Source: Paradesertivirga superstes | GTDB taxonomy: Bacteria > Bacteroidota > Bacteroidia > Sphingobacteriales > Sphingobacteriaceae | DNA length: 64,000 bases | Assembly: GCF_037622515.1 (NCBI RefSeq) | Contig: NZ_JBBJCN010000004.1 | Span: 310,001 to 374,000 of the forward strand | Reading direction: 5' to 3' | The notes under the pieces: model-generated | What the model was told of the DNA's origin: nothing | Database searches by the model: none | The model's input: only the letters and a program-made list of their open reading frames with translations | Translations under genes and position numbers: made by a program | In this document: in pieces, positions 40,937 through 49,252 of the stretch | How positions within the stretch are numbered: the first letter of the stretch is position 1 | Layout: each line of letters opens with the position of its first letter

Positions 40937-42184
40937 CTAATAATTAAATTGCACCTGTATTCTTAAAAGCCTTCCTTCCTGATCATTCAAAGGCTTTACT
41001 GCATCTTCAAATCTTCTTTTAGAAATAGTATACATGGTTACTACCTCAAAATTTTTGACCGGCTGCCATTCTGTGCCAATTTCAAAGTCCCTTACTCTAT
41101 ACGTCCTTGCATCGCGCTCGAATTTTTTACCACCATCATAACGGAAGTAACGAACAAAAGGGAACACTACCTGCTTATTAAATTTTAAAGCATAAGAAGC
41201 AAGTACGTAGCCCCCCTGAAGTCGTTTCTGCTCAATAGTGTTTGTAACCGTGTTGTATTCAGGTCCGGTGCCTATATTGTATTCCATCTGCAATCCAAAT
41301 GGCTGCGGATAAAGAACAAAACTTGCAGCTGCCCTCTGGTCTTTGTACTCCCCTTTTGGATTCGCGCTAACACCACTGGTGATTGAGGTGACCACATATT
41401 TTCCGGTATATGCCTGGATTGAAGGCTCAATAATCTGCTTTCCTATTTGCATTGGATAGGTGAAGCGGCTGACAATATGTGGCTGATCATTTGCTTCGTT
41501 TTTATTCGCTGTTTGACCATTAAATGCTCCAAATGCAAAAACCCCGTAATCTCCGGATCCCTTTAAACCAGAACTAACCAGGTAAGAAAACCGTTCACGT
41601 ATCTTTTCAGGTGCCCAGTAAAAAAATACTCCTAAATCCCGCTCGTTGCTTACGGCACTGTTTAAAGCATCATTTCGATCAAGAGGAAGCCGATTCTGGC
41701 TTGACTGCATATTCTCAAATCCGTATGGAACTTTACTTTGGCCGAAACGAAGCCTGAATTCATTTTTAGAATCCAACCCTAAATCGAAATAGGCATCCCT
41801 TATCTGGCCAAAATGATTGTTAGTACCATCTGGGCTTGAAGCAAAATCTGGTTGAATATAAATATATAAACGATCGGTAATTTGTCCGGAAAGAACCAAT
41901 CGAAGTCGGCGCAGAAAAAAACCACCATCTCCCCCCCAGGATTTGTCGCACTGCTCACACTGTAAATCCGGATTGGTTTCCAATAAGCGGTTATACCTTA
42001 ATTGAGCGTATCCTCTTAAATTTATCCTTTGATACCATTCTGTTTTTTTAGCTTCCGGCTTTTCCGCTTTGCCTTTTAGAGTATCGGTATGCGCTTTTCC
42101 AGTATCGCTAACTAATTCATAAGAATATGTTTCTGAAGTTATTATCAAAAACAAAGTAATTAAAACTGCTTTAAAAATTTTCAT
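40937..42184 (-). CDS. phosphate-selective porin (OprO/OprP type)
   Basis: A 415-residue outer-membrane barrel. A signal peptide (about 1–20) is followed by a short polar linker with KAEKPEAKK. Then come barrel strands, with the family features LRRLRLVLSGQITDRLYIYIQPDFA and DLGLDSKNEFRLRFGQSKVPYGFE. The last residues, RIQVQFNY, end in an aromatic, as expected for BAM recognition. Family members carry phosphate or polyphosphate, but specificity is not certain from sequence. No pho box could be recognised. Confidence 0.9.
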   Translation of the reverse strand: MKIFKAVLITLFLIITSETYSYELVSDTGKAHTDTLKGKAEKPEAKKTEWYQRINLRGYAQLRYNRLLETNPDLQCEQCDKSWGGDGGFFLRRLRLVLSGQITDRLYIYIQPDFASSPDGTNNHFGQIRDAYFDLGLDSKNEFRLRFGQSKVPYGFENMQSSQNRLPLDRNDALNSAVSNERDLGVFFYWAPEKIRERFSYLVSSGLKGSGDYGVFAFGAFNGQTANKNEANDQPHIVSRFTYPMQIGKQIIEPSIQAYTGKYVVTSITSGVSANPKGEYKDQRAAASFVLYPQPFGLQMEYNIGTGPEYNTVTNTIEQKRLQGGYVLASYALKFNKQVVFPFVRYFRYDGGKKFERDARTYRVRDFEIGTEWQPVKNFEVVTMYTISKRRFEDAVKPLNDQEGRLLRIQVQFNY

Positions 42185-42321
42185 TATAACATTAATATGT
42201 CGCGAAAATACATTTAATGTTAATCGAATGATTGCCCGAAATACTGATTTAACCTAATGATTATTTGGGCTTAACATTAACTTAACGTTTCGGGGCAAAA
42301 CGCTATATTTTGATGAAATTT

Positions 42322-42822
42322 CTATTTAGGCAACCTGTCTTCAGCATCATTAATAGTATTGCTTATCTCTTCAATCAGTCTGCGCACCGCATCCTTTAGT
42401 TTAGGATCACCCTTGTAATCTAAATCAAAAAGCACAGCTTTACTCTTTCTTTTATAAGTCAATTCTATATAATAATGAGGAGTATTTTTTAATGGTTCGC
42501 CTTTATTAACGATTTCGGAAGGGAAATTCCAAAAACCTAATTGCGCTGCCCTGCGATGAAGAACTAATAAATCATCTTTTGTTAGTTTTACCTTTTTTTT
42601 GATCAATGAATCCTGCTCATTTACATATTGGTAGATAGCTGTTTTAGAATTGTACTGATTAATGAGGCTGTCTCCCAGGCCATATTTAAAAGTCAAGGAT
42701 TCAAATTCTGAAAATTTATATGGAGCATTCTTCACCATCATTCCATAGTAATAGAAGCAATAGATGAGAAAAGGAATTATGATACTTAATGCTAAGAAGA
42801 TTTTCTTTGATTTATTCGACAT
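42322..42822 (-). CDS. hypothetical membrane-anchored protein
   Basis: A 166-residue protein with one N-terminal membrane segment (about 7–27) and a soluble remainder (YGLGDSLINQYNSK…, PHYYIELTYKRKSKAVLF, a C-terminal helix). I do not recognise a family. It is probably exposed to the periplasm. It is transcribed with its own leader, between the symporter gene and the porin gene. Confidence 0.65.
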   Translation of the reverse strand: MSNKSKKIFLALSIIIPFLIYCFYYYGMMVKNAPYKFSEFESLTFKYGLGDSLINQYNSKTAIYQYVNEQDSLIKKKVKLTKDDLLVLHRRAAQLGFWNFPSEIVNKGEPLKNTPHYYIELTYKRKSKAVLFDLDYKGDPKLKDAVRRLIEEISNTINDAEDRLPK

Positions 42823-42881
42823 GTGTTATTAATAATAGATTATGAAATGATTGGATGGATTAAAGAAGTATTAACTCACCT

Positions 42882-44249
42882 CTATTCAATGATTTCTTCT
42901 GTTGGATTAAATTCTTTTTCCCATTTCGCGACAACAACGGTTGCAAGGCAATTGCCAATTACATTTACAGATGTGCGGGCCATATCCATTAACTCATCTA
43001 TTCCAAGAATAATAAAGATGGGCCACGAAGGCATACCAAAAGACGCAGCTGTTCCTAATAAGATCACCAGAGATGCCCTCGGAACACCGGCTACCCCTTT
43101 ACTTGTTAACATTAACGTAAAGACAATAACAAGTTGCTGTGGAATGGAAAGATTCATGCCTGCTGCCTGAGCTACAAAAATTGATGCAAGTGAAAGATAT
43201 AAAGTTGTTCCGTCCAAATTAAAGCTATACCCTGTTGGCATCACAAAGGCGACAATTTTTCGGGGCACACCCAGTTTTTCAAGATTCTCCATAGCACGTG
43301 GCAATGCTGCTTCAGAACTTGTGGTTGCAAAAGCGATTGAAACAGGGCCTGCAATGGCCTGAAGGAACTTTTTAATTGGCACACCAACAATAAGCCCGAT
43401 CGGTAATAATACTCCTAGCAGGAACACTGTCAGGGCTACATACAAAGTTGCAAGCAACTGAAACAGGTTAACTAAAATGCCCAACCCCATATGGCCAACC
43501 GTATAAGCAATGGCTGCTCCTACTCCTATCGGTGCGAAATACATCACGATATTTGTAAATTTAAACATAACTTCAGAAAGACTTTCTGTTGCTCTGAGCA
43601 TTGGTAAACGCTTATCTTCCCTTACCATCGCCAATGCAATTCCAAAAAGAATACTGAATACCACTATCTGTAAAATTTGCCCTTCCGAGATAGATTTTGC
43701 GATATTCTCAGGAAAAATGTGAAGGATTATATCATTGAAAGATTGAGGAGGCACATTTGGTAAAACTTCCTGTGAGGCGGGAGGCATTTTAATTCCGGCC
43801 CCTGCCTGAGAAATATTGATTGCTGCCAGTCCTATAAACAACGCAATTGTAGTAACTACCTCGAAATAAAGAATCGCCTTCCACCCCATACGGCCCACCT
43901 GCTTTAAATCTGCATGACCGGCTATACCATAAACCAGGGTAGCAAAAAGCAGAGGAGCCACAATCGTTTTAATCATTTTCAAAAACACCTTGCTAAGTAC
44001 CTGCAGCTTTATTCCTATTTCAGGATAATCATGACCAATTTCTGCACCGATGACCATTGAGATCAATATCCAGGAAGTAAGTGAATTCTTTTTTATCCCG
44101 AACAATATCAAAGCCGCAATAACCAGCCATCTCGAAAAAGATAATGCAACAGGTGAAACAGGAAGGATGCTAAACGAGTTAAAAAAAGTAAGAAGTGCAG
44201 CAATAAAAACTGTAATTATAGCAGCATATCCTGCTTGTTTTAACTTCAT
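42882..44249 (-). CDS. dicarboxylate/amino acid:cation symporter (DctA/GltP family)
   Basis: A 455-residue inner-membrane protein with about eight to ten hydrophobic segments and two re-entrant loops. ATTSSEAALPRAMENLEKLG is the serine-rich loop, and MPTGYSFNLDGTTLYLSLASIF is the second family motif. It imports dicarboxylates or acidic amino acids with protons or sodium. The start is placed at MKLKQAGYAA; the longer frame adds 17 unconserved residues. Confidence 0.92.
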   Translation of the reverse strand: MKLKQAGYAAIITVFIAALLTFFNSFSILPVSPVALSFSRWLVIAALILFGIKKNSLTSWILISMVIGAEIGHDYPEIGIKLQVLSKVFLKMIKTIVAPLLFATLVYGIAGHADLKQVGRMGWKAILYFEVVTTIALFIGLAAINISQAGAGIKMPPASQEVLPNVPPQSFNDIILHIFPENIAKSISEGQILQIVVFSILFGIALAMVREDKRLPMLRATESLSEVMFKFTNIVMYFAPIGVGAAIAYTVGHMGLGILVNLFQLLATLYVALTVFLLGVLLPIGLIVGVPIKKFLQAIAGPVSIAFATTSSEAALPRAMENLEKLGVPRKIVAFVMPTGYSFNLDGTTLYLSLASIFVAQAAGMNLSIPQQLVIVFTLMLTSKGVAGVPRASLVILLGTAASFGMPSWPIFIILGIDELMDMARTSVNVIGNCLATVVVAKWEKEFNPTEEIIE

Positions 44250-44309
44250 AGAGAATTTTAATGAATTGAACAAATGTAAATAATTAGATTTACCCACCAA
44301 ATCAGATTA

Positions 44310-44831
44310 ATGAGAGTAGAAAAATTAAGTGACATAAAAAAGGAATTGAGGTCGCTTAATACCGAGGCTTTAACAGAAATTTGTTTGAGGCTGGCCAAAT
44401 ATAAAAAAGACAATAAAGAATTATTGAGCTATTTGCTTTATGATGCAGATAACCCACTTAATTATGCCGAAGAAGTTAAATCTACACTGCTGATTAATTT
44501 TCAAAATTTAAACAAGTCGTCTTATACAAGCACTAAAGAAGTTCGGAAAATAGTTCGATTACTGGCCAAGCACGCAAAATATACAGGCTCAAAGGAGGTT
44601 GAAACAGAGTTATTGCTATGGTTCGGAACCTGTTTTTTAGAATACGCCGACACCCGTTCTTCCCATAAACCTCTCCAAACAATTTTTAGCCGCCAGATAG
44701 AAAAAATAAGACGCATACTTCCTAAACTCCATGAAGATCTTCAATTTGATTACGGCGCTGCCTATAATCAATTAATTGAAGAGGCAGATAATAAAGTGCG
44801 GTTTTTCAATAAAAACGATTTTCGACTGTAA
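44310..44831 (+). CDS. hypothetical helical protein
   Basis: A 173-residue, highly charged, helical protein without signal or membrane segment (MRVEKLSDIKKELRSLNTEALTEI…). A long central helix pair (STKEVRKIVRLLAKHAKY) and a C-terminal helix are visible. I do not recognise the family with confidence. It is 34 bases upstream of the sigma factor start and probably belongs to the same transcript. Confidence 0.7.
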   Translation: MRVEKLSDIKKELRSLNTEALTEICLRLAKYKKDNKELLSYLLYDADNPLNYAEEVKSTLLINFQNLNKSSYTSTKEVRKIVRLLAKHAKYTGSKEVETELLLWFGTCFLEYADTRSSHKPLQTIFSRQIEKIRRILPKLHEDLQFDYGAAYNQLIEEADNKVRFFNKNDFRL

Positions 44832-44865
44832 CAGATACTTTAAAACCTCATCTAAAATCTGGATA

Positions 44866-45360
44866 ATGGATAAAGAAGCTCTTTTTAAAGAAATCTTTAA
44901 GTCAAACTCAAAGAAAATTTATCATTTGTGCTATGGTTACACCGGCGATGATGATGCCGCAAACGACTTAATGCAGGAAACTTTTATGAAAGTTTGGCAA
45001 AACCTGGAAAAGTTCCGTAATCAGGCTATGATTTCTACATGGATTTATCGCATAGCTGTAAATACCTGCCTGTCCTGGTTGAGAGTAGAAAAACGTCAGG
45101 CTAAAGACGAACTTACAGACGCCATTATTGAAACAAAAGGTGAAGAATTATCCGAAAAAAATGAACAGGTAGCTTTATTATATAAATGTATTTCTCAATT
45201 AGAAGAAACTGAAAGAATTATTATTTCGATGGTTTTGGACGAAATTTCATATTCTGAAATTGCTCTGATTTCTGGTGTTTCGGAAGGAAATTTACGGGTT
45301 AAAATACATCGGATTAAAAACAAACTGACTGAAATATATAACCGTTATGAAAGATTTTGA
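44866..45360 (+). CDS. ECF-type RNA polymerase sigma factor
   Basis: A 164-residue sigma-70 family factor of the ECF type. Region 2 (about 8–75) has YTGDDDAANDLMQETFMKVW and STWIYRIAVNTCLSWLR. Region 4 (about 110–160) has the helix-turn-helix ISYSEIALISGVSEGNLRVKIHRIK. It redirects polymerase to a small regulon. The start is at MDKEALFKEIF. The last 14 bases overlap a membrane protein gene, which is the place where an anti-sigma gene is usually found. Confidence 0.92.
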   Translation: MDKEALFKEIFKSNSKKIYHLCYGYTGDDDAANDLMQETFMKVWQNLEKFRNQAMISTWIYRIAVNTCLSWLRVEKRQAKDELTDAIIETKGEELSEKNEQVALLYKCISQLEETERIIISMVLDEISYSEIALISGVSEGNLRVKIHRIKNKLTEIYNRYERF

Positions 45361-45943
45361 TGCACTGAAAGATATATGGCACGGTCAGATTATTGTTCCC
45401 AGGCTTAGCTATGAGGATATTCTTAAGGGTATAAGAAAATCAAAAAACAGCTTTTCAAATAAGTTATTGTTCGAAATTATTGGAATCCTTGCTGCTATTG
45501 TTCTGTTTTCCTTAATCTGGGTCAGTATTCAATCAATAATGTGGACCACACATCTATCTCTTTTAATTTTCCTTTTGTGTTGTCTCTATTACCTGTTCGT
45601 ACAAATAAAGGACTATAGAAGTATCTCTAATTCTGAACACTTGCTAAAACACCCGGAAGAATATATAACTTATTTAAAGCAATATGGTCTTAAACGTTAT
45701 AGATTTAATACTCTTAAATATACTTTTTACAGCGTTTTTATAGGAATAGCTTTTGGCCTGTATTTTATTGAAATATATTTCAGCTCTCCCTTCTGGCAAA
45801 CCCTTATTGGTGTGATGGCAACTGTTGTATGGTTTGTTATTTGTTGGTTTCTAATGAGAACTTACATCCGTAAAGAACAGGAAAAGTTGAATGAAATGGT
45901 TGAAAATTTAGAAAGACTGGAGAAGCAGTTTACAAAAAAGTGA
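45347..45943 (+). CDS. membrane protein, possible anti-sigma partner
   Basis: A 198-residue protein with a cytoplasmic N-terminus of about 40 residues, four hydrophobic segments (about 42–62, 68–88, 125–145, 150–170) and a charged C-terminal helix (KEQEKLNEMVENLERLEKQF). It has no zinc-binding HxxxCxxC anti-sigma motif. Its start overlaps the sigma gene end, so translation is coupled. Regulation of the sigma factor is a reasonable inference only. Confidence 0.75.
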   Translation: MKDFDALKDIWHGQIIVPRLSYEDILKGIRKSKNSFSNKLLFEIIGILAAIVLFSLIWVSIQSIMWTTHLSLLIFLLCCLYYLFVQIKDYRSISNSEHLLKHPEEYITYLKQYGLKRYRFNTLKYTFYSVFIGIAFGLYFIEIYFSSPFWQTLIGVMATVVWFVICWFLMRTYIRKEQEKLNEMVENLERLEKQFTKK

Positions 45944-45951
45944 AGCAAAAA

Positions 45952-46575
45952 TCAGGGTTTCTTTTTTCCTTCTTCTTTTATTTCATGTATATCAAACGTA
46001 TTTCCCCTTAATGTATACTCCAGCACCTTTTTATCAACAGGCTTAGTTCCCGCAGTATCTTTCTCATCATATAGCGGAAACTCTCTAAAAAGGTTCCCAT
46101 TCTTTGTATAAACAGAGTCTTTACCCCTGTATTTCTTCTTTGTAGCCGAGGTTAATTCAGGGAATTTGAGCTCCTGAGAGGAACCGCTTTCGGAAAATTC
46201 ATGCACATACAATTTAAAATAGGAATCTTTATCCTGGCCTTTTGCCTGAATAAATATTTCCGGATTTCCATCTGAATCCAGATCCATATTCCACACGTCA
46301 GTAATGTCACCTTCAAGCTCTTCGGAAATAGTGCTATATTTCGCATTAGAAGAATCGGAACGAAGAATAATATATTGACCAATATGCTCTGCACCCCGCC
46401 CCCAGCTCAACACATCAAAGGTTAATCCAGGTGTTACCTCAATTGATTTTTGATAGCGGAAAGGTTGAGGCAAAACCACCTTCGTAATAGATGATTCCGC
46501 TTTTTTGGGTTCCTCCGAACTGCATGAACTTAGCACTGATAAGGTAACTGAAGCGAAAACAATAATTTTTTTCAT
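45952..46575 (-). CDS. lipoprotein of unknown function
   Basis: A 207-residue predicted lipoprotein. The lipobox LSSC puts the lipid on C18. A beta-rich domain follows with LDSDGNPEIFIQAKGQD, a calcium-loop-like DxDxNxD-type stretch reminiscent of VCBS/FG-GAP repeats. A lysine-rich tail ends the protein. The role is unknown. It converges with the sigma-associated membrane protein gene. Confidence 0.75.
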   Translation of the reverse strand: MKKIIVFASVTLSVLSSCSSEEPKKAESSITKVVLPQPFRYQKSIEVTPGLTFDVLSWGRGAEHIGQYIILRSDSSNAKYSTISEELEGDITDVWNMDLDSDGNPEIFIQAKGQDKDSYFKLYVHEFSESGSSQELKFPELTSATKKKYRGKDSVYTKNGNLFREFPLYDEKDTAGTKPVDKKVLEYTLRGNTFDIHEIKEEGKKKP

Positions 46576-46823
46576 TATTAGTGAATAATCGGTTAAACAA
46601 TATTTATCCGGTATTCAATTTTATAACTAACAACGATACCGGATTTTCATATTATGCGTTCCTTTTCTTACGGATAGCATCACTTTATCCAAATGTAATG
46701 TTTTCTGTCATTTTTCAAACACCCTTTCATTTACTTCGGCGAAGCATGGTCAAAAACATTTTAAACAGATAAAATCTTTATCGATATTGTGCTGATACCT
46801 ATTTTCCGTTAGGCCAAACTCAA

Positions 46824-47417
46824 CTATTTAAACTGAATGCCAACCCTTTTACCTGAAATATTCTCCAAAATTGGTTTAAATATGATTGTAGCATTCTCTT
46901 TTGTCTTGCCCAGAACATCCATCTCTTTTGCATTCTGAAGTATCTTCTGCTCTGCAAGCTTGTAAATATCCTCAATCATTTTCTGCCTGTCGTTAGGCGA
47001 CCACACTCCGGATAATTCATAAACTTTAGATCGTTGGTGATCGAGTTTAGAATAACAGATTTCAGGATTAGGAAGAAAAACTGTAACTGAATCCCGCGTA
47101 GATACAATATCATCTTTCGCAACTTTTGTAAGGTCAATACATCCCACTACTTCTCCAACAGCAACAAAAAGAATTCTCTTATCCGGAAAAAGAGTTCTCG
47201 TTACTTTCTTCTCAATAACGTCTTTCATGGAATATTTTATTAATTCAAGTTTCCCCATATTGGTGATTTTTTCAATCATTACATCTTCAGTGATCTCCGT
47301 TCGGGTCACAAAAAACTGATTTCTTATGTAGAAAAACATAAATATCATAAACAGTATTGTCGCGATGGAAATACTGAGAATGATTGCTGTGCGAAGCTTA
47401 AGAATTTTGCTTATCAT
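46824..47417 (-). CDS. DUF4230-domain protein
   Basis: A 197-residue protein with an N-terminal transmembrane helix (about 10–32) and a DUF4230 domain (about 40–190; GKLELIKYSMKDVIEKK, then FVAVGEVVGCIDLTKV). The family is widespread, membrane-anchored and uncharacterised. The gene follows thx in the same direction, with a terminator between. Confidence 0.85.
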   Translation of the reverse strand: MISKILKLRTAIILSISIATILFMIFMFFYIRNQFFVTRTEITEDVMIEKITNMGKLELIKYSMKDVIEKKVTRTLFPDKRILFVAVGEVVGCIDLTKVAKDDIVSTRDSVTVFLPNPEICYSKLDHQRSKVYELSGVWSPNDRQKMIEDIYKLAEQKILQNAKEMDVLGKTKENATIIFKPILENISGKRVGIQFK

Positions 47418-47431
47418 ATTCTATAAACGAA

Positions 47432-47453
47432 AAAAGTGCCGTTTAGGCACTTT
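47432..47453 (-). terminator. terminator overlapping the thx stop codon
   Basis: Stem AAAGTGCC/GGCACTTT with loop TAAAC, followed by TTTT on the minus strand. The thx stop codon TAA lies in the loop, so the hairpin is part of the coding end. Confidence 0.8.
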
Positions 47454-47568
47454 CAGTTTTTTGTTTCTGAATCGTTTCGGTTTTCTTGGCTACCTTATGA
47501 GGACGGCGCTTTCCGAATGATCCGTTGGTAATTTTACCTTTTTTGCTTTTGATATCTCCTTTTCCCAT
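47443..47568 (-). CDS. thx: 30S ribosomal protein THX
   Basis: A 41-residue, strongly basic protein that begins MGKGDIKSKKGKITNGSFGK and continues RRPHK. This matches the short THX protein that sits at the top of the 30S head. The C-terminal part (VAKKTETIQKQKTESA) extends beyond the Thermus protein. It is too short for most gene finders and is easily missed. The TAA stop lies in a terminator loop. Confidence 0.9.
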   Translation of the reverse strand: MGKGDIKSKKGKITNGSFGKRRPHKVAKKTETIQKQKTESA

Positions 47569-47621
47569 AACAATGATTGTTTGAAAGGTGAACATCAAAT
47601 CAAATTAAATGTTTGAGTATT

Positions 47622-48578
47622 TTACTCAGCCATAGCATGTTCTTTAGCCGCAAGGTAACGTTCGGCCTCTAAAGCAGCCATACAGCCTGTACCCGCAGCA
47701 GTAACTGCCTGACGATATATTTTATCCTGGGCATCGCCACAGGCAAAAACCCCTTCAATGTTAGTTTGTGTAGTTCCTGATTTAGTAATTAAATAACCGG
47801 TATCATCCATTTCCAGCCACTCTTTAAAAATATCAGTATTTGGCTTATGACCAATAGCAACAAAAAATCCTGTAATATCAATCAGACTTTCTTCACTCGT
47901 TTGATTATTAAATACTTTTATACCGGTTACAGTTTGTCCGTTGCCAATAATCTCCTTGGTTTCAGTATTGTAATGGACTTCGATATTTGGAGTATTTAAT
48001 ACCCTGTGTACCATTGTTTTTGATGCCCTGAATTCATCACGACGAACAAGTAAATGCACTTTCTTACATAATTTAGCAAGGTAAGTTGCCTCTTCAGCTG
48101 CGGTATCACCAGCTCCGACAATTGCAACATCCTGTCCCTTAAAAAAGAACCCATCGCATACTGCACAGGCTGAAACACCGAAACCATTATATTTTTGCTC
48201 ACTTTCCAGTCCAAGCCATTTCGCTGATGCACCGGTAGCTATAATTACAGTATCTGCTGTAATGGTTTTATGTTCATCAACTATAACTTTGTGAACAGGC
48301 CCTGTAAAATCAACAGAGGTAATGTATCCAAAACGAATATCTGTTCCAAAACGCTCGGCTTGCCTGCGAAAATCTTCCATCATTTCAGGTCCTAAAATCC
48401 CTTCTGGATAACCCGGAAAATTCTCGACATCTGTAGTTTGAGTGAGCTGACCTCCGGGAACAATTCCGGTATATAAAACAGGTTTCAAATCGGCACGTGC
48501 GGCATAGACTGCTGCGGTATATCCGGCCGGACCTGAACCAATAATAAGACAATGAACGTGTTCTGTTACTTCTGACAT
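47622..48578 (-). CDS. trxB: thioredoxin reductase
   Basis: A 318-residue flavoprotein. The FAD-binding start is CLIIGSGPAGYTAA, the redox-active pair is C138/C141 in CAVCDG, and the NADPH site is VAIVGAGDTAAEEATYL. The C-terminal FAD motif is GVFACGDAQD. It reduces thioredoxin with NADPH. The start is at MSEVTEHVHC; the longer frame carries 17 extra residues without conservation. Confidence 0.95.
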   Translation of the reverse strand: MSEVTEHVHCLIIGSGPAGYTAAVYAARADLKPVLYTGIVPGGQLTQTTDVENFPGYPEGILGPEMMEDFRRQAERFGTDIRFGYITSVDFTGPVHKVIVDEHKTITADTVIIATGASAKWLGLESEQKYNGFGVSACAVCDGFFFKGQDVAIVGAGDTAAEEATYLAKLCKKVHLLVRRDEFRASKTMVHRVLNTPNIEVHYNTETKEIIGNGQTVTGIKVFNNQTSEESLIDITGFFVAIGHKPNTDIFKEWLEMDDTGYLITKSGTTQTNIEGVFACGDAQDKIYRQAVTAAGTGCMAALEAERYLAAKEHAMAE

Positions 48579-48655
48579 TTGATTTAAATTCAAGGAGACA
48601 AATCTAATGCTTTGAACGTTTACAGACAACAGACATTTATCAGTATAAATTCAAT

Positions 48656-49213
48656 TTAACGTGAGGCGGATCTATCAAGACCATTCACATCTAAGCCGAA
48701 TAGTGTAGACCTGTTGAGATTGGCCTGAACCTGCCAATAATTACTGCCTCCATTAAGCACATAAACAGCCCCTTTAAGCCAATTGGGAACTTCTTTAGAT
48801 AAGGACATATAATTTGCTTTCAATAAACAACTTATAAATACCACTTTTTCTCCTGAAGGAGTATAATATCCAAAATATTGCCGGGCGAACTGCTTTAGAT
48901 TATCATGAATAACAGGCCCACAGTCGCCACCCTGATTTTTCTGAACAGCATTCACGGTTTTGATTTCTTTTAGAAGAAGCTGTTCTGCAGCCTCAATTTC
49001 TACAATTGTGGGAGTGAATCTTTTGTCGCCCGATTCATTGGACTGAAAAGGAAAAACAAAGTCTTTCGAAAAAACGACCCCTTCAAAATCATTGCCCTTA
49101 ACATACGTTAAGGAAGAGTTTCTTTTTTCTGAGAATGAAATTTTTTGGGCCTGAACCTGAAAAAATGAAATGCATAAAATCAAAATCGTCCAACCCATCA
49201 ATCTCATACGCAA
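48656..49213 (-). CDS. secreted hypothetical protein
   Basis: A 185-residue protein with a signal peptide (about 1–22, cleavage after VQAQ). The mature part (KISFSEKRNSSLTYVKGNDF…) holds two cysteines, in GGDCGP and FISCLL, that could form a disulfide. I do not recognise the family. The 48-base gap to the next start (acyl-CoA carboxylase) argues for a separate unit. Confidence 0.65.
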   Translation of the reverse strand: MRMRLMGWTILILCISFFQVQAQKISFSEKRNSSLTYVKGNDFEGVVFSKDFVFPFQSNESGDKRFTPTIVEIEAAEQLLLKEIKTVNAVQKNQGGDCGPVIHDNLKQFARQYFGYYTPSGEKVVFISCLLKANYMSLSKEVPNWLKGAVYVLNGGSNYWQVQANLNRSTLFGLDVNGLDRSASR

Positions 49214-49252
49214 AGAACGAATTTTGATTACAAAAAGTACAAACCACCTAAA

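Noticed and set aside
46576..46823. 63-codon plus-strand ORF between the lipoprotein and DUF4230 genes
   Set aside because: No motif and unusual composition; I see nothing else in this 248-base gap.
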